64,000 bases of DNA from an uncultured Butyricicoccus sp. GTDB lineage: Bacteria > Bacillota > Clostridia > Oscillospirales > Butyricicoccaceae. Positions 54,626 to 63,826 of this stretch are shown piece by piece. A program made the position numbers and the translations under genes. The DNA is taken from contig CALWUO010000006.1 in assembly GCA_944384745.1 (NCBI GenBank), forward strand, positions 1 through 64,000, in the 5' to 3' direction. Each line of letters starts with the position of its first letter. Positions within the stretch are counted from its first letter, which is position 1. The notes beneath the pieces were generated by a model. It saw only the letters and a list, made by a program, of their open reading frames with translations. It searched no databases and was not told where the DNA came from.

Positions 54626-55942
54626 ATGTGGGCTTATGAGAGTGTTTTTTATCAGTTTTATCCAATCGGTTTTTGTGGTGCACCAAGAATAAATGATGGT
54701 GTAACAGTAAACCGAATAGGTAAGGTTTCAAATTGGATAGAACATTTAAAAAAACTAGGAGCTAATGCTATTTATTTCTCCCCTATTTTTGAATCCGACA
54801 GTCATGGTTATGATACACGTGATTTTAGCAAAATAGATTGTAGACTTGGTACAAATGAAGATTTTGCAAAAGTGTGTGATGATTTACACAAAGCAGATAT
54901 AAAAGTTGTGCTTGATGGTGTATTTAATCATGTTGGACGTGGTTTCTGGGCATTTAAAGATGTTCAAGAGAAAAAATGGGATTCACCATATAAAGATTGG
55001 TTTCATATATCCTTTGATGGAAATTCCTCATATAATGATGGATTTTGGTATGAGGGCTGGGAAGGTCATTTTGAACTGGTAAAATTAAATCTTAAAAATC
55101 CAGCAGTAGTTGAACACATTTTTAGCTGCATTAAAAAATGGGTAGAAGAATTTGATATTGACGGTTTACGTCTTGATGTTGCATATATGCTTGATAGAGA
55201 TTTTATGCGACAGCTTAGAAGTTTTACCAATACATTAAAACCTGATTTTGTGCTTATTGGTGAGATGTTACATGGTGACTATAATCAAATTGTAAATGAA
55301 AATATGCTTCATTCTTGCACAAATTACGAATGTTATAAAGGTTTGTATTCATCACTTAACAGTATGAATTTATTTGAAATCACCCATTCACTTATGCGAC
55401 AGTTTGGCCCTGAACAATGGACACTTTACAAAGGCAAACATTTAATGAGCTTTGTAGATAACCATGATGTGACAAGAGCAGCAAGCATTTTAACTAACAA
55501 AAACCATTTACCATTGTTATTTGGAATGATGTTTGGTATGCCTGGAATACCTTGCATATATTATGGCTCTGAATGGGGTATTGAGGGTGTTAAGCAAAAT
55601 GGCAGTGATGACTCACTTCGTCCAGCGATTGACACACCAGAATGGAATGAACTCACCGATAAAATCGCTGCTATGGCAAAAGCACATAGAGAAAGTAATG
55701 CACTTTGTTACGGTGACTTTAAGCATTTAGTTTTAACCAATAAACAAGCTATTTGGGAGAGAAAAACCGATAGCGAACGTGTTTTAATTGCAATAAATGC
55801 AGATAGCACACCATATACAGCACATTTTGACGCAAGAAGTGGAACTGCTGTCGACCTGATTACAGGTAAAATGCATGATTTTGGTGGTGGAAGTGAACTT
55901 CCTCCATATTCAATAGCATTCTGGAAAATGGAACATGTATAA
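54626..55942 (+). CDS. GH13 alpha-amylase-family glucosidase (maltodextrin glucosidase-like)
   Basis: Intracellular alpha-glucan hydrolase, 438 aa with no signal peptide and no N-terminal accessory domain. The four GH13 regions are present: DGVFNHVG, GLRLDVAYML (nucleophile Asp), LIGEMLHG (acid Glu) and FVDNHDVTR (stabilising Asp). A short C-terminal beta domain ends the protein. I start it at 54626, with AAAGGAG 12 bases upstream. Exact specificity (maltodextrin, cyclodextrin or pullulan oligomers) is not decided by sequence. It is not beside sugar transport genes. Confidence 0.88.
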   Translation: MWAYESVFYQFYPIGFCGAPRINDGVTVNRIGKVSNWIEHLKKLGANAIYFSPIFESDSHGYDTRDFSKIDCRLGTNEDFAKVCDDLHKADIKVVLDGVFNHVGRGFWAFKDVQEKKWDSPYKDWFHISFDGNSSYNDGFWYEGWEGHFELVKLNLKNPAVVEHIFSCIKKWVEEFDIDGLRLDVAYMLDRDFMRQLRSFTNTLKPDFVLIGEMLHGDYNQIVNENMLHSCTNYECYKGLYSSLNSMNLFEITHSLMRQFGPEQWTLYKGKHLMSFVDNHDVTRAASILTNKNHLPLLFGMMFGMPGIPCIYYGSEWGIEGVKQNGSDDSLRPAIDTPEWNELTDKIAAMAKAHRESNALCYGDFKHLVLTNKQAIWERKTDSERVLIAINADSTPYTAHFDARSGTAVDLITGKMHDFGGGSELPPYSIAFWKMEHV

Positions 55943-55949
55943 AATATTT

Positions 55950-55978
55950 AAGGCTTAGAAATTTCTAAGCCTTTTTTC
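55950..55978 (+). terminator. Terminator after the GH13 gene
   Basis: AAGGCTTAGAA and TTCTAAGCCTT pair and are followed by TTTTC. Confidence 0.8.
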
Positions 55979-56028
55979 ACGCCTTAAAGCCTTATTGCAT
56001 AGACTACCGCAGGAGGGTTTGAGGCTTT

Positions 56029-56556
56029 ATGGATTTTTTACTTGTATTTTTAATGTCAATGGACTCGCTTTTAACCTGTTTTTCACTTGGCACAAAAAAA
56101 ATATCAATATCATTTGTTGCTAGGCTTGTTATAGCATTCGTTGGAACTGGCTGTTTAGTTTTATCGTTTTTATTTGCACAGATTTTATCTTTTATTTTTC
56201 CTGAAAGCGTTTTTCATTTTATAAGCAGTTTTTCACTTGTTATAATTGCTTTATTTTGCTTGCTTGATAAAAGCTTTTTAAATCCAGATACAGCAGACAT
56301 TGACCATTCGGGTGTTTTATCACCTATTGAGGCTTTATTTTTAGCTGTTCCACTTTCACTTGACTCACTTTTTACAGGTTTATCTGTGAATACAAATGCT
56401 ATTTTAATTGTTTTTTGTTTTATTTGTGGATTTAGTGCCTCTTTTATTGGTCAAAAATTAGGTGAAAAATTTGCAAATGCACAAGGCAAAAAAGCGAGTT
56501 TTTGTAGTGGTTGTATGCTTTTAATGATAGCAGGTTTTAAAATGATTTTTGGGTAG
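56029..56556 (+). CDS. YtaF/MntP-like membrane protein
   Basis: 175 aa with six hydrophobic segments. Two similar halves contain MSMDSLLTCFSLG near the start and PLSLDSLFTGLSVN near 104, each with an Asp in the helix, as in MntP manganese exporters and the sporulation-associated YtaF. NPDTADIDHSG in the central loop resembles YtaF. Cation transport is a reasonable inference. GGAGGG precedes the ATG at a long spacing. It is a single gene between terminators. Confidence 0.78.
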   Translation: MDFLLVFLMSMDSLLTCFSLGTKKISISFVARLVIAFVGTGCLVLSFLFAQILSFIFPESVFHFISSFSLVIIALFCLLDKSFLNPDTADIDHSGVLSPIEALFLAVPLSLDSLFTGLSVNTNAILIVFCFICGFSASFIGQKLGEKFANAQGKKASFCSGCMLLMIAGFKMIFG

Positions 56557-56592
56557 AAAAAATCGAGCCAAATTAAAAAGGCTCGATTTAAT
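56557..56592. terminator. Bidirectional terminator between the YtaF-like gene and aspS
   Basis: AAATCGAGCC and GGCTCGATTT form a 10-bp stem around ten bases, with A-rich sequence on the left and a T-rich tail on the right. Confidence 0.75.
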
Positions 56593-56595
56593 ATT

Positions 56596-58404
56596 TTATT
56601 CTTCTTCAGTTTCAATCTTTGTAACAGCTATTGATAAATCATCAAGTTGCTTTTGTTCAACAACATCTGGACAATGCATCATTAAATCTGATGCGTTTTG
56701 AACCTTAGGGAATGCAATAACATCACGTATAGAGTCAAGACCAGCAAGCAACATACAAAGTCTATCAAGACCATAAGCCAAACCACCGTGAGGAGGTGCA
56801 CCGTAAGAAAATGCGGTGATTAAATGGCCAAATTGTTCTTGTGCTTTTTCCTCTGTAAAACCAAGAGTTCTAAACATTTTAGTTTGAAGTTCTGGGTCAT
56901 GTATACGGATAGAACCTCCACCAAGTTCACAGCCATTTAAAATAATATCATAAGCTTTTGCACGAACCTTTTTAGGGTCAGTATCAAGTAATTGAATATC
57001 TTCGTCCATTGGTGCAGTGAATGGGTGATGTTTTGCAACCAAACGGTCTTCTTCTTCACTGTATTCAAACTGAGGGAAATCAGTCACCCATAACAGTTTA
57101 AAGTCATCTTTCTTAGCAAGGTCAAGACGTTTAGCAAGCTCACAACGCAAAGCACCAAGAGCAGTTGCGGCAACTTCCCAATCAGCATCAGCAACAACAA
57201 ACAGTAAATCGTTTTCTTTTGCATTTGCACGTGATTTAATTTGCTCAATTTCTTCTTCGCTTAGGAACTTAGCAAAAGATGAAGTCATAGAACCATCTTG
57301 AGCAAGTTTAAGCCAAGCCAGACCCTTTGCACGGTAAGTTTTTACAAACTCGCCTAACTTGTCAATTTCCTTGCGAGGGAACTTGTCTGCATAGCCATTG
57401 CAGTTAATAAGTCTTACACTACCGCCACCCGCTACTGTATCTTTAAATACTTTAAATGAGCAATTAGCAGCAATATCAGAAATATCACAGATTTCAAAGC
57501 CGAAACGTGTATCTGGTTTATCAGAGCCATATTTATCCATAGCATCTTGCCATGTCATTCTTGGAAGTGGTAAAGCGATATCAACATTTAGAACTTCTTT
57601 GAATACACGCTGTAAAAAGCCCTCATTAACAGCAATAACATCATCTTGTTCAACAAAAGACATTTCAAGGTCAATCTGAGTAAACTCAGGCTGACGGTCT
57701 GCACGTAAATCTTCATCACGGAAGCAACGTGTGATTTGAATATATCTATCCATACCAGCGAGCATTAAAAGCTGTTTATACTGCTGTGGAGATTGTGGCA
57801 AAGCATAGAACTTGCCTGCATGTACACGGCTAGGCACAAGGTAATCTCTAGCACCTTCTGGAGTTGATTTAGTTAGCATTGGGGTTTCAATTTCAATAAA
57901 TCCCTGTTCATCAAAGTAGTTTCTAGCAACCTGTGTAACTCTATGGCGAAGCATCATATTTCTTTGCATAGATGGGCGACGCAAATCAAGATAACGGTAT
58001 TTCAAGCGAATTTGGTCATTTACTTCCTTTGTATCGTCAATTTCAAAAGGGGTTGTTTCCGCACGGGTTAAAATACGGATATCTTGTGCAATAACTTCAA
58101 CCTCACCAGTTGGCATTTTTTTATTTATAGCCGCCTCATCACGGGCAACCAATTCACCTTTAATTGCCACAACAAATTCGGTTCTACAAGTGAAAGCGAT
58201 GTCAAATAAATCCTTGTTTACACTTTTATCAAAAGTACATTGAATAATGCCTGAACGGTCACGAATAAGTAAAAACAGTACACCACCGTTATCACGAACC
58301 CTGTCAACCCAACCATTAACAGTTACAATATTACCAACATCTGATTTACGCAGATTGCCACACATATGAGTGCGTTTCATACCTGCAATAGAAGTATTAT
58401 TCAT
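56596..58404 (-). CDS. aspS: Aspartate--tRNA ligase
   Basis: Charges tRNA-Asp (in some organisms also tRNA-Asn). It is 602 aa, the large bacterial type with a GAD insertion domain. The N-terminal OB-fold reads GWVDRVRDNGGVLFLLIRDRSG; motif 2 is TRCFRDEDLRADRQPEFTQID near 215 and motif 3 is GLAYGLDRLCMLL near 550. It follows hisS by 22 bp; hisS-aspS is the usual Bacillota operon. Whether it is discriminating cannot be told here. Confidence 0.96.
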   Translation of the reverse strand: MNNTSIAGMKRTHMCGNLRKSDVGNIVTVNGWVDRVRDNGGVLFLLIRDRSGIIQCTFDKSVNKDLFDIAFTCRTEFVVAIKGELVARDEAAINKKMPTGEVEVIAQDIRILTRAETTPFEIDDTKEVNDQIRLKYRYLDLRRPSMQRNMMLRHRVTQVARNYFDEQGFIEIETPMLTKSTPEGARDYLVPSRVHAGKFYALPQSPQQYKQLLMLAGMDRYIQITRCFRDEDLRADRQPEFTQIDLEMSFVEQDDVIAVNEGFLQRVFKEVLNVDIALPLPRMTWQDAMDKYGSDKPDTRFGFEICDISDIAANCSFKVFKDTVAGGGSVRLINCNGYADKFPRKEIDKLGEFVKTYRAKGLAWLKLAQDGSMTSSFAKFLSEEEIEQIKSRANAKENDLLFVVADADWEVAATALGALRCELAKRLDLAKKDDFKLLWVTDFPQFEYSEEEDRLVAKHHPFTAPMDEDIQLLDTDPKKVRAKAYDIILNGCELGGGSIRIHDPELQTKMFRTLGFTEEKAQEQFGHLITAFSYGAPPHGGLAYGLDRLCMLLAGLDSIRDVIAFPKVQNASDLMMHCPDVVEQKQLDDLSIAVTKIETEEE

Positions 58405-58426
58405 AATTATTTATGCCTTTCATAAT

Positions 58427-59779
58427 TTATTTATCCAGAATTACTTTTTGATTTTGGTTTTTAGCAAGACCTGTTTTTATTCTTTCAAGAGCTTCATCAA
58501 AACCAGTGTTTGTCTGCTCACCTGTTGCAAGCTCCTTTAAAGCTACAATGTTATTTTTTATTTCGTCTTCACCCATAAACACAACATAAGGTATTGAAAG
58601 TTTATCAGCATAAGTGATTTTTGATTTAAACTTTTTCTTTTCACAGTTGAGTTGAGCACGAACACCATTATCACGCAAACGGGTTGCAAGTTCAATAGCA
58701 GCACCAACATCATCTGTCATAGGTAAAATCATAACATCAGCAGGTGACGCTGTTTCTGCAAGATAGTTTTTATCTTCAAGTACAAAAAATAGACGGGTTA
58801 AACCGATAGAAATTCCCACTCCTGGAAGTTGCTTGTCTGTGTAATACTCTGCAAGGTTATCATAACGACCACCAGAGCAAATAGAACCAATCTCTGGGTG
58901 GTCAAGCATAGTGGTTTCATAAACAGTACCAGTATAATAATCAAGACCACGAGCAATAGTTAAATCAATTTCAAAATGGCTTGCAGGCACACCAAACTGT
59001 TCCATATATTTTGCAACGGTTGTAAGTTCGCTAATGCCTAAATCAAGTGTTTCATTTTTACCCTCATAAGCCTTTAGAGCGTCCAAAATACCCTGTGTAC
59101 CACCAGAAATAGTGATAAATTTAATAATTTCATCAGCTTGGCTTTCTGATGCACCGCAATCATCTAAAAGAATTTGACGCACTTTATCAGCACCGATTTT
59201 TTCAAGCTTATCAATAGTACGCATTACATCGCCAGAACGTTCGCTTAAACCTAGCATTTCAAAAAAACCATTTAAAACCTTACGGTTATTTATACGGATT
59301 TTAAAACGATTTAAACCCATTTTAGAAAAAGTTTTATAAATAATAGAAGGGATTTCAGCTTCATTAATAATATCAAGTTGACCATCACCAATAATATCAA
59401 TATCAGCTTGGTAGAACTCCCTAAATCTACCACGTTGAGCACGTTCACCACGGTAAACCTTGCCTATTTGATATCTTCTAAATGGGAAAGTTAGCTGACC
59501 ATAGTGTAAAGCAACATATTTGGCAAGTGGTACAGTTAAATCAAATCTCATAGATAAATCTGTATCACCTTTTTGAAAACGATAAATTTGTTTTTCTGTT
59601 TCACCGCCACCCTTAGCGAGTAGAACCTCAGATGCCTCAAGTACAGGAGTATCCAGTGGATAAAAGCCATAAAGCTCATATGTTTCACGCAGAGTTTGCA
59701 TCATGTGTTCCATCTGTGCTTGTTTTTGTGGCAAAAGCTCCATAAAACCAGATAAGGTTCTAGGTTTCATTTTTTCCAT
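58427..59779 (-). CDS. hisS: Histidine--tRNA ligase (divergent clade)
   Basis: Charges tRNA-His. It is 450 aa. The N-terminus reads KPRTLSGFMELLPQKQ instead of the common KGTxDxLP. Motif 2 is RYQIGKVYRGERAQRGRFREFYQADIDIIG in effect (tyrosine and DIDIIG near residues 105-130), where common bacterial enzymes have RQFHQFGVE. The histidine motif ARGLDYYTGTVYET near 275 is present, and the C-terminal anticodon domain is complete. It resembles the archaeal/eukaryote-like branch found in some bacteria. The short leader has no T-box. Confidence 0.92.
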   Translation of the reverse strand: MEKMKPRTLSGFMELLPQKQAQMEHMMQTLRETYELYGFYPLDTPVLEASEVLLAKGGGETEKQIYRFQKGDTDLSMRFDLTVPLAKYVALHYGQLTFPFRRYQIGKVYRGERAQRGRFREFYQADIDIIGDGQLDIINEAEIPSIIYKTFSKMGLNRFKIRINNRKVLNGFFEMLGLSERSGDVMRTIDKLEKIGADKVRQILLDDCGASESQADEIIKFITISGGTQGILDALKAYEGKNETLDLGISELTTVAKYMEQFGVPASHFEIDLTIARGLDYYTGTVYETTMLDHPEIGSICSGGRYDNLAEYYTDKQLPGVGISIGLTRLFFVLEDKNYLAETASPADVMILPMTDDVGAAIELATRLRDNGVRAQLNCEKKKFKSKITYADKLSIPYVVFMGEDEIKNNIVALKELATGEQTNTGFDEALERIKTGLAKNQNQKVILDK

Positions 59780-59877
59780 TTATTTAAGCCCCTTTTGATA
59801 TATAAAAATTTATTTAAAAATTTAATTTAACTATATTATCATACCATATTTATTGTAAAACTCAATAGTTTTAAAAT

Positions 59878-59911
59878 ATAAAAAAATGCTGTGAGGATAA
59901 ATCACAGCATT
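59878..59911 (-). terminator. Terminator of mgsA
   Basis: Leftward AATGCTGTGA and TCACAGCATT form a perfect 10-bp stem followed by seven T. It ends the mreC-to-mgsA transcript and lies between mgsA and hisS. Confidence 0.85.
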
Positions 59912-59920
59912 AAAATAAAT

Positions 59921-60328
59921 TTAGTGAGTTTTAGGGTTTACAATATTTCTCCAATCGAGGTCGCCTCTATCAAGACCTAAAATCAACATTTCAGCAGTAG
60001 CTGAATTTGTTGCTATTGGTATATTGTGCATATCGCAAAGTCTAGCTAAAGCGTGAACATCAGGTTCATATTCACTATTAGACATTGGGTCTCTGAAAAA
60101 TAATACAAGGTCGATTTCATTATATGCTACACGGGCAGAAATCTGCTCCTCACCGCCCTGCATTCCCGCAAGATATTTTTCAATTTTAAGCCCAGTGGCT
60201 TCCGAAACAAATTTTCCTGTAGTACCAGTAGCACAAAGGTTATGTTTTGCCAAAACACCGCAATATGCCATACAGAATTGTACCATAAGTTCTTTTTTGC
60301 GGTCATGTGCAATCAGAGCGATATTCAT
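59921..60328 (-). CDS. mgsA: Methylglyoxal synthase
   Basis: Converts dihydroxyacetone phosphate to methylglyoxal and phosphate, a glycolytic overflow valve. It is 135 aa. IALIAHDRKKELM at the start, TGTTG in the phosphate loop, QGGEEQISARV near 65, the catalytic Asp in FFRDPMS near 88 and the closing SATAEMLILGLDRG are conserved. I start it at 60328, 8 bases after AAAGGGG; an earlier in-frame ATG adds residues not seen in the family and would overlap minD. It is 28 bp after minD. Confidence 0.95.
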   Translation of the reverse strand: MNIALIAHDRKKELMVQFCMAYCGVLAKHNLCATGTTGKFVSEATGLKIEKYLAGMQGGEEQISARVAYNEIDLVLFFRDPMSNSEYEPDVHALARLCDMHNIPIATNSATAEMLILGLDRGDLDWRNIVNPKTH

Positions 60329-60356
60329 TTTATATTTCCCCTTTCGAGTTAAGTTT

Positions 60357-61094
60357 TTAAATACGCATAATTGGTAACCTAACACCATCTATTCTCTGTG
60401 CAATATTACAAAAAGCAGTTGAAGCTCCACTTTTTTTACAAATAAGACATCTTCCATTGCTACCATATGAGATAACATTTTCATCTTCTGGAACTATACC
60501 TAAAAGTGGAAGACCTATTTCGTCCATAATATCATCTATATTACCCATAATACCTTGACGAATTAGAGAAGGTCGAACCCTGTTAACAACTATACGAATA
60601 CGCATTATATTTTCCTGTTCGAGCAGTCTAGCGACTCGCTCAGCTCCCCTGACACTTGCTGTATCTGGCATTGTAACAACAATAGCCTGAGTTGATACAC
60701 AAGCAAATAGTTTAACTTCATCGCCAAGACCTGCTGGGCTATCAATTATAACATATTCAAAGCCAAGATTTTTCGACTGAGTAATAATATCAGCGATTTT
60801 ATTTTCATCTAGTTCAGGAAGTTCTATTGGTGCAGTTAGAAGATAAAGATTTTCCAGTTCATGATGTTTTGCCGCTGCTTGTTCAAGTGAAACAACGCTC
60901 AAAGCAACATCAGCAAAACTAAAAACCACTAGGTCACTCATACCTAAAACAATATCAAGATTTCTAAGACCTACATCTGAATCTATGACCAAAGTTTTAT
61001 GACCTTTTTGAGCAAGTGCCGCTGCAACATTTGCAGTAACAGAAGTTTTACCTGTGCCACCTTTGCCCGATGTTACTAAAATCACTTTAAACAT
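60357..61094 (-). CDS. minD: MinD-type ATPase lacking the C-terminal membrane-targeting helix
   Basis: Deviant-Walker ATPase of the Min division-site system, 245 aa. The P-loop is SGKGGTGKTS near residue 9; DSDVGLRNLDIVLG near 38, DSPAGLG near 117 and VVNRVRPSLI near 165 match MinD closely. The usual amphipathic helix after the RNIARRILGE region is missing: the protein ends IAQRIDGVRLPIMRI. The segment before it carries an extra cysteine pair in RCLICKKSG. I start it at 61094 (GAGG close upstream). It sits between mrdA and mgsA with neither minC nor minE beside it. Confidence 0.88.
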   Translation of the reverse strand: MFKVILVTSGKGGTGKTSVTANVAAALAQKGHKTLVIDSDVGLRNLDIVLGMSDLVVFSFADVALSVVSLEQAAAKHHELENLYLLTAPIELPELDENKIADIITQSKNLGFEYVIIDSPAGLGDEVKLFACVSTQAIVVTMPDTASVRGAERVARLLEQENIMRIRIVVNRVRPSLIRQGIMGNIDDIMDEIGLPLLGIVPEDENVISYGSNGRCLICKKSGASTAFCNIAQRIDGVRLPIMRI

Positions 61095-61243
61095 ACTGCC
61101 TCTATTACTCCTCTTAATTTTAGTATAAAGCATTTGAAATAGATATACAAGGTTTTCTCCAACTTTTAGCGAAAAAAAGATTTTATTTTATATATATTGC
61201 ATAACACAAAAATTGCCTATCAAAATTTATATATGCAAATATA

Positions 61244-63295
61244 CTATTTAATTAGTGTATTTTCACCATTTATATCAGTAACACTGCCACCATCTGTAAA
61301 GTATGCATCAAATATATCTCTTGCAATCGGTGCAACATCTGAACCATGTTTAGCATACTCACCAACAACTGCAACAGCTATCTGAGGGTCATCATAAGGA
61401 GCGTAAGCGATAAACACCGCATTATCACCTTTATAGTTACCGTTTTCATCTTTTTCATTATGCTGTGCAGTACCAGATTTACCTGCAACCTTAATGCGAT
61501 AGTTTGCAAATGTTCTTGCTGCTGTACCTTGGTCATCAGTAACTTCAGCCATGCCCTCACGTACTAAATCAAGAGTTTGTTGTGAAATATCTATTTGTCT
61601 TATAATTTCAGGTTCTTCTTCTTTCACAGTACCAGTATAATCATAAGTTTTAACACTCTTTAAAATAGTTGTTTTGTAAAGTGTGCCACCATTTGCAATA
61701 GCTGCTGTATAGTTTGCAAGCTGTATAGGAGTCATAAGGTTATCACTCTGACCAATACCAGTTGTAACAACGTCACCAGGTTGCCAAGGGTTTAAAAGCG
61801 GATTATTTTCTAGCATATTTGCACGATTATTTGGACCAGAAGCTGTGCCTGTACGCTCACCTTCAAGTTCTATTCCTGTTTTTTGACCAAAACCAAAAAG
61901 TCTGCTCCATTCTTCCAGTTTTTCACCACCAAGTCTATAACTTGTTTCATAGAAGAATATATTACAGGATTTCTGCAAAGCTCTTAGAACATTTGTAGGA
62001 CCATGTGTACCCATACAAGTTTTAGTTTGTGACTCAAATCTTGTATAATAATGGTTACAAGTTATAATAGTTGAACCATCAATAACACCCTCTTCAAGTC
62101 CTGCAATAGCTGTCAATGGTTTAAATGTAGAACCAGGCTGATAAGCACCTTGTATTGCTCTGTTAAATAGTGGTTTATTTTGTTCATCGGCTGACCAAGT
62201 TGAGTATAATTCATTCCATTGAGTTAAATCATAAGTTGGATAACTTGCAAGGGCTAAAATCTGCCCAGAATTTACATCAATAGCAACCGCTGCACCACCA
62301 CCTGCACCATCAATTTGTGAAAGGGTTGATGCAAGTGAATCTTCTGCCGCTTTTTGAACATCAAGGTCAATAGTTAAAATGCAGTTGTTACCTGGTTGAG
62401 GTGCTACTCCTTCAACTATATTTGTTATATTACCATTAGCATCAGTTTCTATTGAACGTGTACCATCAGTACCCCTTAAATATTCTTCAAATGATTTTTC
62501 AACACCTTGTTGACCAACCATTGCATTCATATTATAGCCTTTTTCTTTATATTCTGGCCAATCCTCTTTATAAATTTTAGTAACTCGACCGAGAATATGA
62601 GCTGCATAAGTTGTTTCATACTTTCTTACAGCTTCTGTTTCAACATTTACACCTGCAAACAGTGTGTGTTGTTCTTTTATTTTGGCTATAAGCTCCATAG
62701 AAACATTGGAAGCAATAATAAATGAATTATAAGATGAAAAGCCGCTTTGTTGCATTTCATATCTTATACCAACAATAGCTCTTGCATTAGCGTCAGAATA
62801 TACATCTTCTACACCATAATAGTTTCTAAGTTTTGCTATCATTTCATCGGCTGTAAGTTCATTTCCAAAGCCTTCTTCTTCGGCAAATTCAGCTAAAAGC
62901 TCACGTTCTTTGCTGTCTTCCTCACCTATATATGTAAATGGTGCGGTTTCAGAAATAGGTAAGCTGTCAACAGGAATACTTCCTGAATTTCTTATAAGCT
63001 GTACAAGTGCTAAGATTGTATAATTTTGATTTTCTTTATCCCAATGCGGATAATCAATTCTAAGTGAATATACCGACTGATTTGTAACCAATGCTCTACC
63101 ATATCTGTCAACTATTTCGCCTCTTGACGCTGCAACAGTTGATGAAGTAGTAAGTCTATTTTGTGCCTGCTCATGATATTGCTCGCCATTTATAACTTGA
63201 AGTGAAAATAAACCCGCTGCTGTTATGCATAAAAGCAAACTCATTATGCCAAAAAGTGCAATCAATCTGCGAAGAAGTTTTGCTTTATTATCCAT
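61244..63295 (-). CDS. mrdA: Penicillin-binding protein 2 (elongation transpeptidase)
   Basis: Class B PBP that crosslinks wall peptidoglycan during cell elongation with RodA and MreBCD. It is 683 aa. One N-terminal transmembrane helix (about 11-31), a dimerisation domain, and a transpeptidase domain with SxxK in GSTFKPLTA, SxN in KSCNIFFYE and KTG-type KSGTAQH. The elements are in order and functional-looking. It follows mreD by 18 bp in the mreC-mreD-mrdA cluster. A 110-bp spacer without a gene follows before minD. Confidence 0.95.
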   Translation of the reverse strand: MDNKAKLLRRLIALFGIMSLLLCITAAGLFSLQVINGEQYHEQAQNRLTTSSTVAASRGEIVDRYGRALVTNQSVYSLRIDYPHWDKENQNYTILALVQLIRNSGSIPVDSLPISETAPFTYIGEEDSKERELLAEFAEEEGFGNELTADEMIAKLRNYYGVEDVYSDANARAIVGIRYEMQQSGFSSYNSFIIASNVSMELIAKIKEQHTLFAGVNVETEAVRKYETTYAAHILGRVTKIYKEDWPEYKEKGYNMNAMVGQQGVEKSFEEYLRGTDGTRSIETDANGNITNIVEGVAPQPGNNCILTIDLDVQKAAEDSLASTLSQIDGAGGGAAVAIDVNSGQILALASYPTYDLTQWNELYSTWSADEQNKPLFNRAIQGAYQPGSTFKPLTAIAGLEEGVIDGSTIITCNHYYTRFESQTKTCMGTHGPTNVLRALQKSCNIFFYETSYRLGGEKLEEWSRLFGFGQKTGIELEGERTGTASGPNNRANMLENNPLLNPWQPGDVVTTGIGQSDNLMTPIQLANYTAAIANGGTLYKTTILKSVKTYDYTGTVKEEEPEIIRQIDISQQTLDLVREGMAEVTDDQGTAARTFANYRIKVAGKSGTAQHNEKDENGNYKGDNAVFIAYAPYDDPQIAVAVVGEYAKHGSDVAPIARDIFDAYFTDGGSVTDINGENTLIK

Positions 63296-63313
63296 TTTAA
63301 CTCCTTTCCTAAA

Positions 63314-63823
63314 TTATATAATCCTTTCAAATCGTCTTGCTATACTTCTAACTGGAAAATAAACAATAGGTGACAAAACAATAGTTAAAAGTATTTCACC
63401 ACACATTGCTTGAAAGACCAGTGGAAATGGAACTTTAGATATAAGCATAAGTGATAGACCATATCTGATAAGCCCTAAAATCATCATACCACATGTACTA
63501 AGTAATAGCATAGATGGAAACATACGTCTTAAAAACTTCATACTTATAGCACCCGCTAAAATACCAAAGAGCATATAATAAATTGGGAACAAGCCTTCTA
63601 CACCTATAAATCCAATATCATAAAGAATACCAGTCATAAAGCCAATAAACCCGCCCAGTACAGGACCTTCCATAAGAGCCACAGCTGCTGGCACACAAGG
63701 CAATAAATCAATTCTAAAGCCCATTATCTCCATTGGTATATTGGCAGTTTCCACAGAATAAAGCACAATAAGAAACAATAAATAAACAATATATTTTACA
63801 ATTATCGGTTGTTCTTTCTGCAT
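63314..63823 (-). CDS. mreD: Rod shape-determining protein MreD
   Basis: Membrane protein of 169 aa with five to six hydrophobic helices; it links MreC and PBP2 in the elongasome. The sequence is weakly conserved, but GFRIDLLPCVPAAVALMEGPVLGGFIGFMTGILYDI is typical of MreD, and its place between mreC and mrdA is decisive. It starts 3 bp after mreC. Confidence 0.88.
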   Translation of the reverse strand: MQKEQPIIVKYIVYLLFLIVLYSVETANIPMEIMGFRIDLLPCVPAAVALMEGPVLGGFIGFMTGILYDIGFIGVEGLFPIYYMLFGILAGAISMKFLRRMFPSMLLLSTCGMMILGLIRYGLSLMLISKVPFPLVFQAMCGEILLTIVLSPIVYFPVRSIARRFERII

Positions 63824-63826
63824 ATC

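Noticed and set aside
59780-59877. T-box leader for hisS-aspS
   Set aside because: The spacer is under 110 bp, A/T-only, and has no AGGGTGGNACCGCG element or specifier stem.
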